Origin: an uncultured euryarchaeote
GTDB lineage: Archaea > Thermoplasmatota > Thermoplasmata > UBA10834
Assembly (NCBI GenBank): GCA_937872085.1
Contig: CALMQK010000030.1
Span: 1-5,833, forward strand
Direction: 5' to 3'
Length of the DNA: 5,833 bases
Part shown: positions 1 through 4,454 of the stretch, piece by piece
Layout of the letters: each line of letters begins with the position of its first letter
Position numbering within the stretch: the stretch's first letter is position 1
Translations under genes and position numbers: made by a program
The notes under the pieces: generated by a model
What the model saw: the letters and a program-made list of their open reading frames with translations, nothing else
Database searches by the model: none
Told to the model about the DNA's origin: nothing

Positions 1-2
1 GC

Positions 3-281
3 ATCACGGTGCGCCTAGAAGGCAATAAGGCCGCGTGGAACACCGGCGAAAGCTACGAAAAGACCGACGTGATCAGAGAGAGGCCCGTTGAAGATTACGT
101 CAAGCGCCTACTGGCATCAGGGTTTATCGAGGTACGGCCTTGTGGCAAGATGCGCGCCAGCGCATATTGCTATTCCGACTGCGAACTACTCGACAAGGAG
201 CACATGGAAAAGACCGCGCACGCGCGGTGTAAGATTCCAACGAAGGAACGGCATTCTAACTGGGAGCGGAAGGATCACTGA
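3..281 (+). CDS. Hypothetical protein, 5'-truncated by the window edge
   Basis: The frame is open from the first bases of the window to TGA at 279-281, so the true start may lie upstream. A GTG at 9-11 would give 90 residues, but no ribosome binding site can be seen in the eight bases before it. Numbered from that GTG, a helical stretch (VEDYVKRLLASGFIEV, about 27-42) is followed by a cysteine-containing part (Cys45, Cys54, Cys58, Cys74) and a strongly basic, charged tail (KERHSNWERKDH). The cysteines do not form a standard CxxC pair, so zinc binding is only possible. I do not recognise the family. The stop overlaps the next start by one base (TGATG), which suggests translational coupling. 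Confidence 0.6.
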   Translation: MTVRLEGNKAAWNTGESYEKTDVIRERPVEDYVKRLLASGFIEVRPCGKMRASAYCYSDCELLDKEHMEKTAHARCKIPTKERHSNWERKDH

Positions 282-454
282 TGGCGATAACAACGAGAGC
301 GAGAAAGATGGGCGGCGGTAAAACATACCGGGAGTCCGACATTCCCGTAACATCACCGCAGGGATTGGTTGGGTGTGTTAATCCTAAGGATCCTGTTCTA
401 CCGTCCATCCTCGACTCTCTCACATTGACAGGGGGATCGAATGCCAACAAATAG
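281..454 (+). CDS. Small hypothetical protein, 57 aa
   Basis: A short reading frame starts at the ATG that shares one base with the upstream stop (TGATG at 279-283) and ends at TAG 452-454. A purine-rich ribosome binding site, GGAAGGA at 268-274, lies seven bases before the start. The protein begins MAITTRARKMGGGKTYRESD, a basic Gly-rich head, then a Pro/Ser-rich remainder containing SPQGLVGCVNPKDP. I see no catalytic motif or membrane segment and do not recognise it. Without this gene, bases 282-440 would be a gap in an otherwise gapless run, and it overlaps its downstream neighbour by 14 bases as other genes here do. That layout and the RBS are the support; the sequence itself is not diagnostic. 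Confidence 0.55.
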   Translation: MAITTRARKMGGGKTYRESDIPVTSPQGLVGCVNPKDPVLPSILDSLTLTGGSNANK

Positions 455-644
455 GTCGAAGCCAGCGTACCGCGTATTGGTACTGAACCAGAATGATGAA
501 TGGCGTCAGGACGGCAACGGGAATCTCTCGCCTGAACGCGCTTTGGAGGTTGCCGCCGAGTGCTTGAAGCGGGGCTGGACCAACGTTCGGATTCAGATCG
601 ACAATATCAACGATATCATTCAGGAAGCCGGGGGACGCACTTGA
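441..644 (+). CDS. Small hypothetical protein, 67 aa
   Basis: The ATG start has a strong GGGGGA ribosome binding site at 431-436, four bases upstream. The predicted fold is a compact alpha/beta mini-protein: a beta-like stretch (YRVLVLNQNDEWRQDG, residues 10-25), a helix (SPERALEVAAECLKRG, 30-45) and a second strand (NVRIQIDN, 48-55). This strand-helix-strand pattern ending in a VRIQ strand resembles many unnamed small phage proteins, but I cannot assign a family or function. It overlaps the preceding gene by 14 bases, and its TGA stop (642-644) overlaps the TTG start of the next gene. Confidence 0.72.
   Translation: MPTNRSKPAYRVLVLNQNDEWRQDGNGNLSPERALEVAAECLKRGWTNVRIQIDNINDIIQEAGGRT
630..635 (+). 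promoter_or_regulatory. Ribosome binding site that fixes a TTG start
   Basis: GGGGGA at 630-635 lies five bases before the TTG at 641. It is the same core found before the genes at 441, 833 and 4979, which supports TTG 641 as the true start rather than the far upstream in-frame ATG at 560, which lies well inside the previous gene. Confidence 0.6.
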
Positions 645-832
645 AGAAGTACCCGAAAGACTGCCATCGCCACTGTAGCTTGAGACCAGCAGTCCGGTTC
701 GGTTCCCGAAGGGAGAATCAGTACCCCTTCGGTTGTGTCAGGTATTGCGAATACAAAGATGGAAAGGGTATGCCGTCAGGGATATGCACTAGATTCAACA
801 AATCGAAGGTCGCATCAGTTGGGGGAAGGTGA
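641..832 (+). CDS. Cys/His-rich small protein, possible metal binder, 63 aa
   Basis: The likely start is TTG 641, inside a TTGA junction with the upstream gene and five bases after a GGGGGA site. Starting at the in-frame ATG 560 would need an 85-base overlap and add residues with no family character. The 63-residue protein has Cys8-His9-x-His11-Cys12, then Cys32-x3-Cys36 and Cys49, a pattern that fits binding of one zinc ion, though it is not the usual CxxC ribbon. The segments between are basic (RFGSRRENQ; the tail after 50 has four Lys/Arg). There is no membrane segment. I do not recognise the family; a small nucleic-acid or protein-binding zinc module is an inference. The next gene starts directly after its stop. 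Confidence 0.6.
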   Translation: MKKYPKDCHRHCSLRPAVRFGSRRENQYPFGCVRYCEYKDGKGMPSGICTRFNKSKVASVGGR

Positions 833-994
833 ATGCACTACGTCGATGGAAGGTCAGTGAAGCACAAGTATCCGCCGAACCAAGTGCCCAGGGTTGAAGA
901 TGCCGATAAAGACCGCGTTCGCAACTGGATCGCGGAATGCAAGTGGATCAAGGGCGGCAAGAAGAAGGAGGAGGTCGAGGTTGATGGTCGATAA
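833..994 (+). CDS. Small charged hypothetical protein, 53 aa
   Basis: ATG 833 follows the upstream TGA (830-832) with no gap and has the purine run GGGGGAAGG at 821-829 as ribosome binding site. The protein starts MHYVDGRSVKHKYPPNQVPR, continues with an acidic/basic helix (VEDADKDRVRNWIAECKWIK, 21-40) and ends with a highly charged GGKKKEEVEVDGR tail. It has one cysteine and no recognisable motif. It is shorter than the cut-off of many gene finders. Its 3' end also encodes the ribosome binding site of the next gene, so its tail composition (AAGGAGGAGG) may be shaped by that role. The two overlap by 11 bases. Function unknown. Confidence 0.58.
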   Translation: MHYVDGRSVKHKYPPNQVPRVEDADKDRVRNWIAECKWIKGGKKKEEVEVDGR

Positions 995-1112
995 GAAGGC
1001 GAAGGCGAGATGCCCAGTATGCGGGCACGAGGTCGAAACACCAATCACGGAAGATGAGTTGGAGGAGGCATACGCGGACAAGTTTTTCGAGGAGGGCAAC
1101 AGACATGGCTAA
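984..1112 (+). CDS. Tiny CxxC-knuckle protein, 42 aa
   Basis: The start is ATG 984 after the purine run AAGGAGGAGG at 965-974; a TTG directly before it (981) is an alternative. The protein opens with a basic MVDKKAKARC and a single zinc-knuckle half, Cys10-Pro-Val-Cys13-Gly-His, followed by an acidic helix (ITEDELEEAYADKFFEEG, 21-38). With only one CxxC pair, a full four-ligand site would need His15, His41 or a partner chain. Half-ribbons like this often dimerise or pack on another protein, but that is inference. The gene overlaps its upstream neighbour by 11 bases and the next by 8, in the same tight style as the rest of the region. A longer form from ATG 894 would sit almost wholly inside the upstream gene. 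Confidence 0.6.
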   Translation: MVDKKAKARCPVCGHEVETPITEDELEEAYADKFFEEGNRHG

Positions 1113-1290
1113 GAGGGGAAGCGCGAAGGAAGAGCGCTGTGGGTATTGTCTCAGGGGGACGGAAAACTTGATCAGGATCGAGCTGACGCCAGACGGCGGT
1201 CGTACATGGCTCTATCCGATCCTGGCGTGCGCGCCATGCCGGAAGTACCTGATGGGCATATACCGGATCGTCAAGGAGGCCAAGAAGTGA
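1105..1290 (+). CDS. Four-cysteine zinc-ribbon mini-protein, 61 aa
   Basis: ATG 1105 has a good ribosome binding site, GGAGGG at 1091-1096, eight bases upstream. The 61-residue protein has two CxxC knuckles, Cys12-Gly-Tyr-Cys15 and Cys42-Ala-Pro-Cys45, separated by 26 residues, the classic layout of a treble-clef or zinc-ribbon fold. Between them lies a beta-hairpin-like segment (NLIRIELTPDGGRTWLYPIL, 21-40). The second knuckle continues into a helix (RKYLMGIYRIVKEAKK), which favours a treble clef with the helix after the second knuckle. The head is basic (MAKRGSAKEER). Small proteins of this kind are common in phages as DNA-, RNA- or polymerase-binding modulators; the partner cannot be told from the sequence. 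Its last codons overlap the start of another zinc finger gene. Confidence 0.72.
   Translation: MAKRGSAKEERCGYCLRGTENLIRIELTPDGGRTWLYPILACAPCRKYLMGIYRIVKEAKK
1273..1279 (+). promoter_or_regulatory. Strong ribosome binding site for a GTG start
   Basis: AAGGAGG at 1273-1279 sits seven bases before GTG 1287 and is one of the best matches to the anti-Shine-Dalgarno in the window. It makes GTG 1287 the start, rather than the in-frame ATG at 1146 inside the preceding gene. Confidence 0.65.
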
Positions 1291-1445
1291 GCGACTACTG
1301 CCCGCATTGTGGGGGTCCGATGTCCGAACCCGCAATGATCGCATGGTACGAGGAAGGGCAGACGCATCTGTATGAAACCAGACGATGCAAGAATCAGGAA
1401 TGTGGATACGAATTGAAAGTGGAGGTTGAAAACGGTGAGCATTGA
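1287..1445 (+). CDS. Ogr/Delta-like zinc finger protein, 52 aa
   Basis: The start is GTG 1287, in a GTGA junction with the preceding gene and seven bases after AAGGAGG. The 52-residue protein has Cys5-x2-Cys8, then Cys34-x4-Cys39. P2-type late activators (Ogr, phage P4 Delta) have CX2C-X22-CX4C; here the spacer is 25, and the residues around the ligands match the general style (CPHCGGPM at the first knuckle, RRCKNQECGYEL at the second). Ogr/Delta proteins bind DNA upstream of late promoters and contact the RNA polymerase alpha subunit. Seen: ligand spacing and flanking residues. Inferred: a transcription-activator role. This protein is shorter than Ogr (about 72 residues) and lacks its C-terminal part, so a plain zinc ribbon remains possible. 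Confidence 0.65.
   Translation: MSDYCPHCGGPMSEPAMIAWYEEGQTHLYETRRCKNQECGYELKVEVENGEH
1421..1425 (+). promoter_or_regulatory. Ribosome binding site choosing GTG 1435
   Basis: GGAGG at 1421-1425 lies nine bases before GTG 1435. The alternative in-frame TTG at 1426 directly abuts this site with no spacer, so GTG 1435 is preferred. Confidence 0.5.
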
Positions 1446-1851
1446 TTCAAGAGTTCGGCATATGAGGACATTCATCCGAAAGCATCCAGCTATGCACCAG
1501 AAGTCCATTCTGGAGGAGCTTGCTGAGGGATACAGCGTATGCTTGGGATCAACTCATCCGTCATTGCGTCTCTTTGTCTGTGTGCGCGGGTACGGTTACG
1601 AGTTGTTCTGGGAGACCTATCACAACGAATGGGATTTCGATGGCAGGAAGGCATTCTTTCCGAAAGGTCTTATCTATCAGACCATCGAGGATTTCTATAC
1701 GGACTTCAAGGATGAGATAATCTTTCTTGATCAACGATCACTGGTCAAGAACGAAGAGGGAACGCGGAATGCCGCAATCCGTAAGGAGCGGGTACAGAAT
1801 AACATAGAGTTGCTCCGCGCGTTCACGGTTAAGTTGGAGGCCGGGAAATGA
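1435..1851 (+). CDS. Hypothetical protein, 138 aa
   Basis: The start is taken as GTG 1435, nine bases after GGAGG; it overlaps the zinc finger gene by 11 bases. The N-terminus is basic and helical (RVRHMRTFIRKHPAMHQKSI, 6-25). The centre is rich in aromatic residues and looks like a beta-sheet (LRLFVCVRGYGYELFWETYH, 44-63, then NEWDFDGRKAFFPKG), followed by an acidic helix (IEDFYTDFKDEIIFLDQ, 84-100) and a long charged C-terminal helix. There is no catalytic signature, membrane segment or Cys pair. I do not recognise the family. Its length, good ribosome binding site and ATGA coupling to the next gene make it a confident real gene of unknown role; the coupling suggests it is made together with the deoxyribosyltransferase-like protein. 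Confidence 0.82.
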   Translation: MSIDSRVRHMRTFIRKHPAMHQKSILEELAEGYSVCLGSTHPSLRLFVCVRGYGYELFWETYHNEWDFDGRKAFFPKGLIYQTIEDFYTDFKDEIIFLDQRSLVKNEEGTRNAAIRKERVQNNIELLRAFTVKLEAGK

Positions 1852-2252
1852 AGATCTACATAGCTAGCTCGTTCCAATTCACTAAGGCTGTAAAGGATCT
1901 TGCGAAGAAGCTGGAGGCGCGCAGGCACGTGATCACCTGCAAGTGGTGGCTCAAGGACTACAAGGTCGCGCTTGCCATTGTCGACGATGAAGTATGGTTC
2001 AGCCAGCCGATCATCCGCACGATCTACAACCGATCCATGAAGGCCATAGAGGAGGCCGATATGCTGATCCTGGTTGCCCCAGAAGTATGCACTTTCAACG
2101 GCGGAAACATCGAGGTCGGGATGGCTCTCGCGTTCCACAAACCAGTTGTTTGTCTAGGCTGGTTGAAACGGAGTGCCATGTACGAGCCGGTGATCCGCTG
2201 CCACACGATGCGGGACTTGAACAACGTCCTGCTGGAGTTCGAAAAGCACTAG
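1848..2252 (+). CDS. Nucleoside 2-deoxyribosyltransferase-like protein
   Basis: The 134-residue protein starts at ATG 1848 (ATGA overlap; GGAGG at 1836-1840). It has the Rossmann-like pattern of the nucleoside 2-deoxyribosyltransferase/DNPH1-like superfamily: first strand MKIYIASSF (1-9), a helix, WW at 33-34, then EEADMLILVAPE (68-79), FNGGNIEVGMALAFHKPVVC (83-102) and a C-terminal helix (RDLNNVLLEFEK). In the family, an Asp after the helix and the Glu of the GGxxExGxAxA segment line the active site; Asp71 and Glu89 fit these places, with Glu89 as candidate nucleophile. Members cleave or swap N-glycosidic bonds of deoxynucleosides or nucleotides. The adjacent MazG-like gene supports a nucleotide-pool or modified-base role. 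Substrate is not predictable; a TIR-like NAD-binding relative is an alternative, as the folds are related. Confidence 0.78.
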   Translation: MKIYIASSFQFTKAVKDLAKKLEARRHVITCKWWLKDYKVALAIVDDEVWFSQPIIRTIYNRSMKAIEEADMLILVAPEVCTFNGGNIEVGMALAFHKPVVCLGWLKRSAMYEPVIRCHTMRDLNNVLLEFEKH

Positions 2253-2265
2253 GGGATGTGGAATA

Positions 2266-2718
2266 ATGAAACCGAAGCCATATGATATCAAGGATCCGGC
2301 GGAGCGGTCGCGCTTGTTATGGGAACTATCTGGGTATCTCGCCGATGATAAGGAAGCCTCTAGAAAAGCCTTCTTGGAAGATGGCACCGATCAGCCCGGC
2401 CGCGAGTATGCCATTGCAGCGCTCGACCAGATACGGCGTGCGCCTCCTATGGTCGATGTACGGCCAGCCGTGCAGAAGTTCGCCGAGCAGATGGAGAAGG
2501 TGCTCAAGGATAATGATCACAAGGATGGCTGGGAGGATATGAGTCCATGGGACATCGTCGAACGGATCCGTGAGGAGTCTGACGAACTGTTCCTAGCGAT
2601 CAATGCCGAATCGGGCTATCCATGGTCCGATAACAAGGAGTGGTGCAAGGCGCTGATCGGCGAGGCCACCGATATGGCCAACTTCTGCATGATGCTCTAC
2701 GACAATGTGAGTGACTGA
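2266..2718 (+). CDS. MazG-like all-alpha NTP pyrophosphohydrolase
   Basis: The 150-residue protein starts at ATG 2266 with GGGGA at 2252-2256. The C-terminal two thirds match the MazG-like all-alpha NTP pyrophosphatase layout: helix VQKFAEQMEKVLKDN (69-83), KDGW at 86-89 (the usual Lys-x-x-Trp position), then the metal-binding ExxE in REESDEL (Glu104, Glu107, with Glu103 adjacent) and the second ExxD in GEATDMANFCMML (Glu133, Asp136). These acidic residues hold magnesium in the family, which hydrolyses (d)NTPs to the monophosphate and pyrophosphate. Known phage relatives clear non-canonical nucleotides or alter host nucleotide or alarmone levels. The first about 65 residues (DPAERSRLLWELSGYLADD) are an extra N-terminal domain I do not recognise. 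All key acidic residues are present, so activity is plausible. Confidence 0.8.
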   Translation: MKPKPYDIKDPAERSRLLWELSGYLADDKEASRKAFLEDGTDQPGREYAIAALDQIRRAPPMVDVRPAVQKFAEQMEKVLKDNDHKDGWEDMSPWDIVERIREESDELFLAINAESGYPWSDNKEWCKALIGEATDMANFCMMLYDNVSD

Positions 2719-2722
2719 TCCT

Positions 2723-3196
2723 ATGGCTGGTTCTAATAACGCCTGTATCGTGGAGATAACGCCAGAGATCGCCATCGCCAGATCATCGGCTGCCGAGCAC
2801 GACTGGTTTGATTCCCTGAATCACTTCGCTCAGGCGGTCCAGATCGCTGACAAGCATTACCCGCCACCCCAGGACTACGATAACGAGGTGGACACGATGC
2901 TCAGTCGCTGCGTTGGGTTCATGGGTGGCCAGATGATCGATGCTGCTGAACCAGTAGCGAAGGAGAGATACCTGGAGATCAGGCTCGTTCACGAAGGCGA
3001 AAAGACATCGACCTGGGACGTCGTATCAGCGAAACACGGTGACCTGCTTGGAATCATACGCTGGTGGGGCGCATGGCGCCAGTACACGTTCTTCCCGTCT
3101 AACAACACGGTGTTCAACCCGGATTGTATGCGGGAGATCTCACGGTTTATCGAAACCCAGATGAAGGCGCGAAAGAAGAGTAAGGCGGTGTTGTAA
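2723..3196 (+). CDS. Conserved phage-type protein with W/WRQY/FFP domain
   Basis: ATG 2723, four bases after the MazG-like stop, is taken as start (157 aa); GTG 2711 is in frame directly after a stop and would add four residues. Neither has a strong Shine-Dalgarno, so coupling to the upstream gene is likely. The N-terminal half is helical (EHDWFDSLNHFAQAVQIADK, 25-44) with an acidic loop. The C-terminal half has a pattern I know from many unnamed phage proteins: TWDVVSAKHGDLLGIIRWWG (97-116), AWRQYTFFP (117-125), then TVFNPDCMREISRFIE (129-144). These form a likely beta-sheet plus a final helix. No biochemical role is established for this domain as far as I know. The tail is Lys-rich. No signal peptide or membrane segment. 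Confidence 0.75.
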   Translation: MAGSNNACIVEITPEIAIARSSAAEHDWFDSLNHFAQAVQIADKHYPPPQDYDNEVDTMLSRCVGFMGGQMIDAAEPVAKERYLEIRLVHEGEKTSTWDVVSAKHGDLLGIIRWWGAWRQYTFFPSNNTVFNPDCMREISRFIETQMKARKKSKAVL

Positions 3197-3198
3197 AC

Positions 3199-3438
3199 AT
3201 GGACATGATCGTGACCAGGGCTAGCAGCCCGAACGGCATAGTGACACAGAAGATCGGAACACTGGTAGATATGCTCAATGCGATCCGTACTGAGCGCTTC
3301 CCGGTGATCATCAACCCCCTTGGCGGATCCTTCCAGTTGAAAGTGCTGGACAATCCGGCAATGCTGAGGGCCGCCCAAGCGGCATTTCCTATCCTATTTC
3401 CGACGGTAATCCAAGCTCTAAAGGAAATAGAGGATTGA
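3199..3438 (+). CDS. Small hypothetical protein, 79 aa
   Basis: ATG 3199 follows the previous stop (3194-3196) by two bases; AAGGCGG at 3182-3188 is the ribosome binding site, and ATG 3205 (residue 3) is an alternative start at a slightly long distance. The protein has a strand-rich front (MDMIVTRAS, then GIVTQKIGTLVDMLNAIR, 13-30), a second strand pair around FPVIINPLGGSFQLKVLDNP (34-53) and a hydrophobic C-terminal helix (MLRAAQAAFPILFPTVIQAL, 55-74) ending in an acidic KEIED. The helix is only moderately hydrophobic and contains two prolines, so I do not call it a membrane segment. Family and function not recognised. A 23-base gap separates it from the SPFH gene. Confidence 0.72.
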   Translation: MDMIVTRASSPNGIVTQKIGTLVDMLNAIRTERFPVIINPLGGSFQLKVLDNPAMLRAAQAAFPILFPTVIQALKEIED

Positions 3439-3461
3439 GCTAGAACAACAGGGGAAATACT

Positions 3462-4448
3462 ATGGTAAGAGACGAAGAGAACGACGACGATGTCAGCGTG
3501 AAAAAGGGGGAACGAGCGAAGTCGTGGCCAGTGCGCCACTTCTGGGGAGTGATGCTGGTAGTGATCATAATGCTGGCATCGCTGTTGATCGTGACACTGT
3601 TCAGCTTTGTGAACGTGCCAGTAGGATACAAGGGCGTTGTTGTCTCAGCACCCGACAGCAACTATATCGGACACACGTTCGACCAGGGCTGGCACTTCAA
3701 TCCATACCTGATATTCTGCCATGTTGAGATGATCCGCTATAACACGCAGACCATCGAGTACAGCACGGCCACAGTCGGCGAAGGCGGTATCAACTATGGT
3801 CCGATCAACGTTAGGTCGATGGACAACCTGGAATTGAACGTGTCGCTGACAATCACCTTCCACATAGATGCTGAGAAGGTGTCGCATCTGCGGGTTCAGT
3901 ATGGCGATTACACAACCACCATAGTAATGCAAGTGGCCCGTTCGACACCAAGGGATGTGGCATCGCACTACATGGCGCTGGATATGGCGGGGCCGCTGAG
4001 ATCGATGTACGAACAACAGGTGGCTCTTAACATCACGCAGAGGCTTGCGACATACGATATCACGGTCGAGATGGTCAATTTGAGACAAATCCAGTTGCCT
4101 TCTGATGTGAATGCCGCCGTCGAGCAGAAGAAGGTGGCCGAGCAACAGTACATAGCGGCCCAGTACCAAAAGAACCGAACGATCATACTGGCTGAGGGCA
4201 CGGCGCGTGCGGTCGTGATCAATGCCACAGCTCAGGCGAATGCGATATGGATCATGGCTAATGGTAGTGCCGAGGCCGTCCAGACAATTATGAACCAGCT
4301 CAAGTTGTCCGATCCCAACGCCAATGTGACCAGCTACCTGACGTGGTTGTACCTGCAGGCGCTCATCGATCCTAATTCAAACATAAGTTGGATAATCGTT
4401 ACGGACGGTACGGGAAGCCCGATCATACTCAATCCAACAGGTGGCTGA
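3462..4448 (+). CDS. Membrane-anchored SPFH (stomatin/prohibitin-like) protein
   Basis: The 328-residue protein starts at ATG 3462 after AGGGGAAA (3450-3457). It has an acidic cytoplasmic head (EENDDD, 5-10), one membrane helix (about 29-51, VMLVVIIMLASLLIVTLFSF type), then an SPFH domain: VPVGYKGVVVSAPD (52-65), a GWHFNPYLIF turn (76-85), the sheet SMDNLELNVSLTITFHIDAE (119-138), and a helix-rich part ending in LRQIQLPSDVNAAVEQKKVA (207-226), the usual prohibitin/HflK-HflC signature. A coiled coil with Ala/Glu repeats (AEGTARAVVINATAQANAIW, 244-263) follows, then SYLTWLYLQALIDPNSN and the tail PIILNPTGG. SPFH proteins assemble into membrane rings or microdomains that scaffold proteases and other membrane enzymes. 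The tail is repeated at the end of the next gene. Viral SPFH roles are not settled; modulation of host membrane proteolysis is inference. Confidence 0.88.
   Translation: MVRDEENDDDVSVKKGERAKSWPVRHFWGVMLVVIIMLASLLIVTLFSFVNVPVGYKGVVVSAPDSNYIGHTFDQGWHFNPYLIFCHVEMIRYNTQTIEYSTATVGEGGINYGPINVRSMDNLELNVSLTITFHIDAEKVSHLRVQYGDYTTTIVMQVARSTPRDVASHYMALDMAGPLRSMYEQQVALNITQRLATYDITVEMVNLRQIQLPSDVNAAVEQKKVAEQQYIAAQYQKNRTIILAEGTARAVVINATAQANAIWIMANGSAEAVQTIMNQLKLSDPNANVTSYLTWLYLQALIDPNSNISWIIVTDGTGSPIILNPTGG
4392..4448 (+). repeat. Coding repeat, copy 1: SPFH C-terminal tail
   Basis: The last 18 residues of the SPFH protein match 13 of the last 18 of the HNH protein; the core TG-x-PIILNPTGG (4410-4445 plus TGA) matches 11 of 12. 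In the shared PIILNPTGG stretch seven of nine codons differ, all silently. This copy uses more A/T-ending codons (ATA, AAT, CCA, ACA, GGT). Confidence 0.8.
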
Positions 4449-4454
4449 GATCAT

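Noticed and set aside
560..640. ATG 560 as start of the Cys/His-rich gene at 641-832
   Set aside because: It needs an 85-base overlap with the preceding gene, the extra residues are an out-of-frame reading of that gene, and TTG 641 has a well-placed GGGGGA site.
3255..3440. C-terminal hydrophobic segment of the 79-residue protein as a membrane helix
   Set aside because: The stretch contains two prolines, Gln and Thr and is only moderately hydrophobic, unlike the clear membrane helices at 3462, 4979 and 5239.
3439..3461. Promoter or terminator in the 23-base gap before the SPFH gene
   Set aside because: There is no hairpin with a T run and no convincing -35/-10 or TATA/BRE pair; only the ribosome binding site can be supported.
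3645..4169. Long minus-strand reading frame of 174 codons opposite the SPFH gene
   Set aside because: It lies wholly antisense to a gene with clear family motifs, its product is His/Arg-rich with no domain, and it has no supporting context; it is a by-product of codon usage on the other strand.
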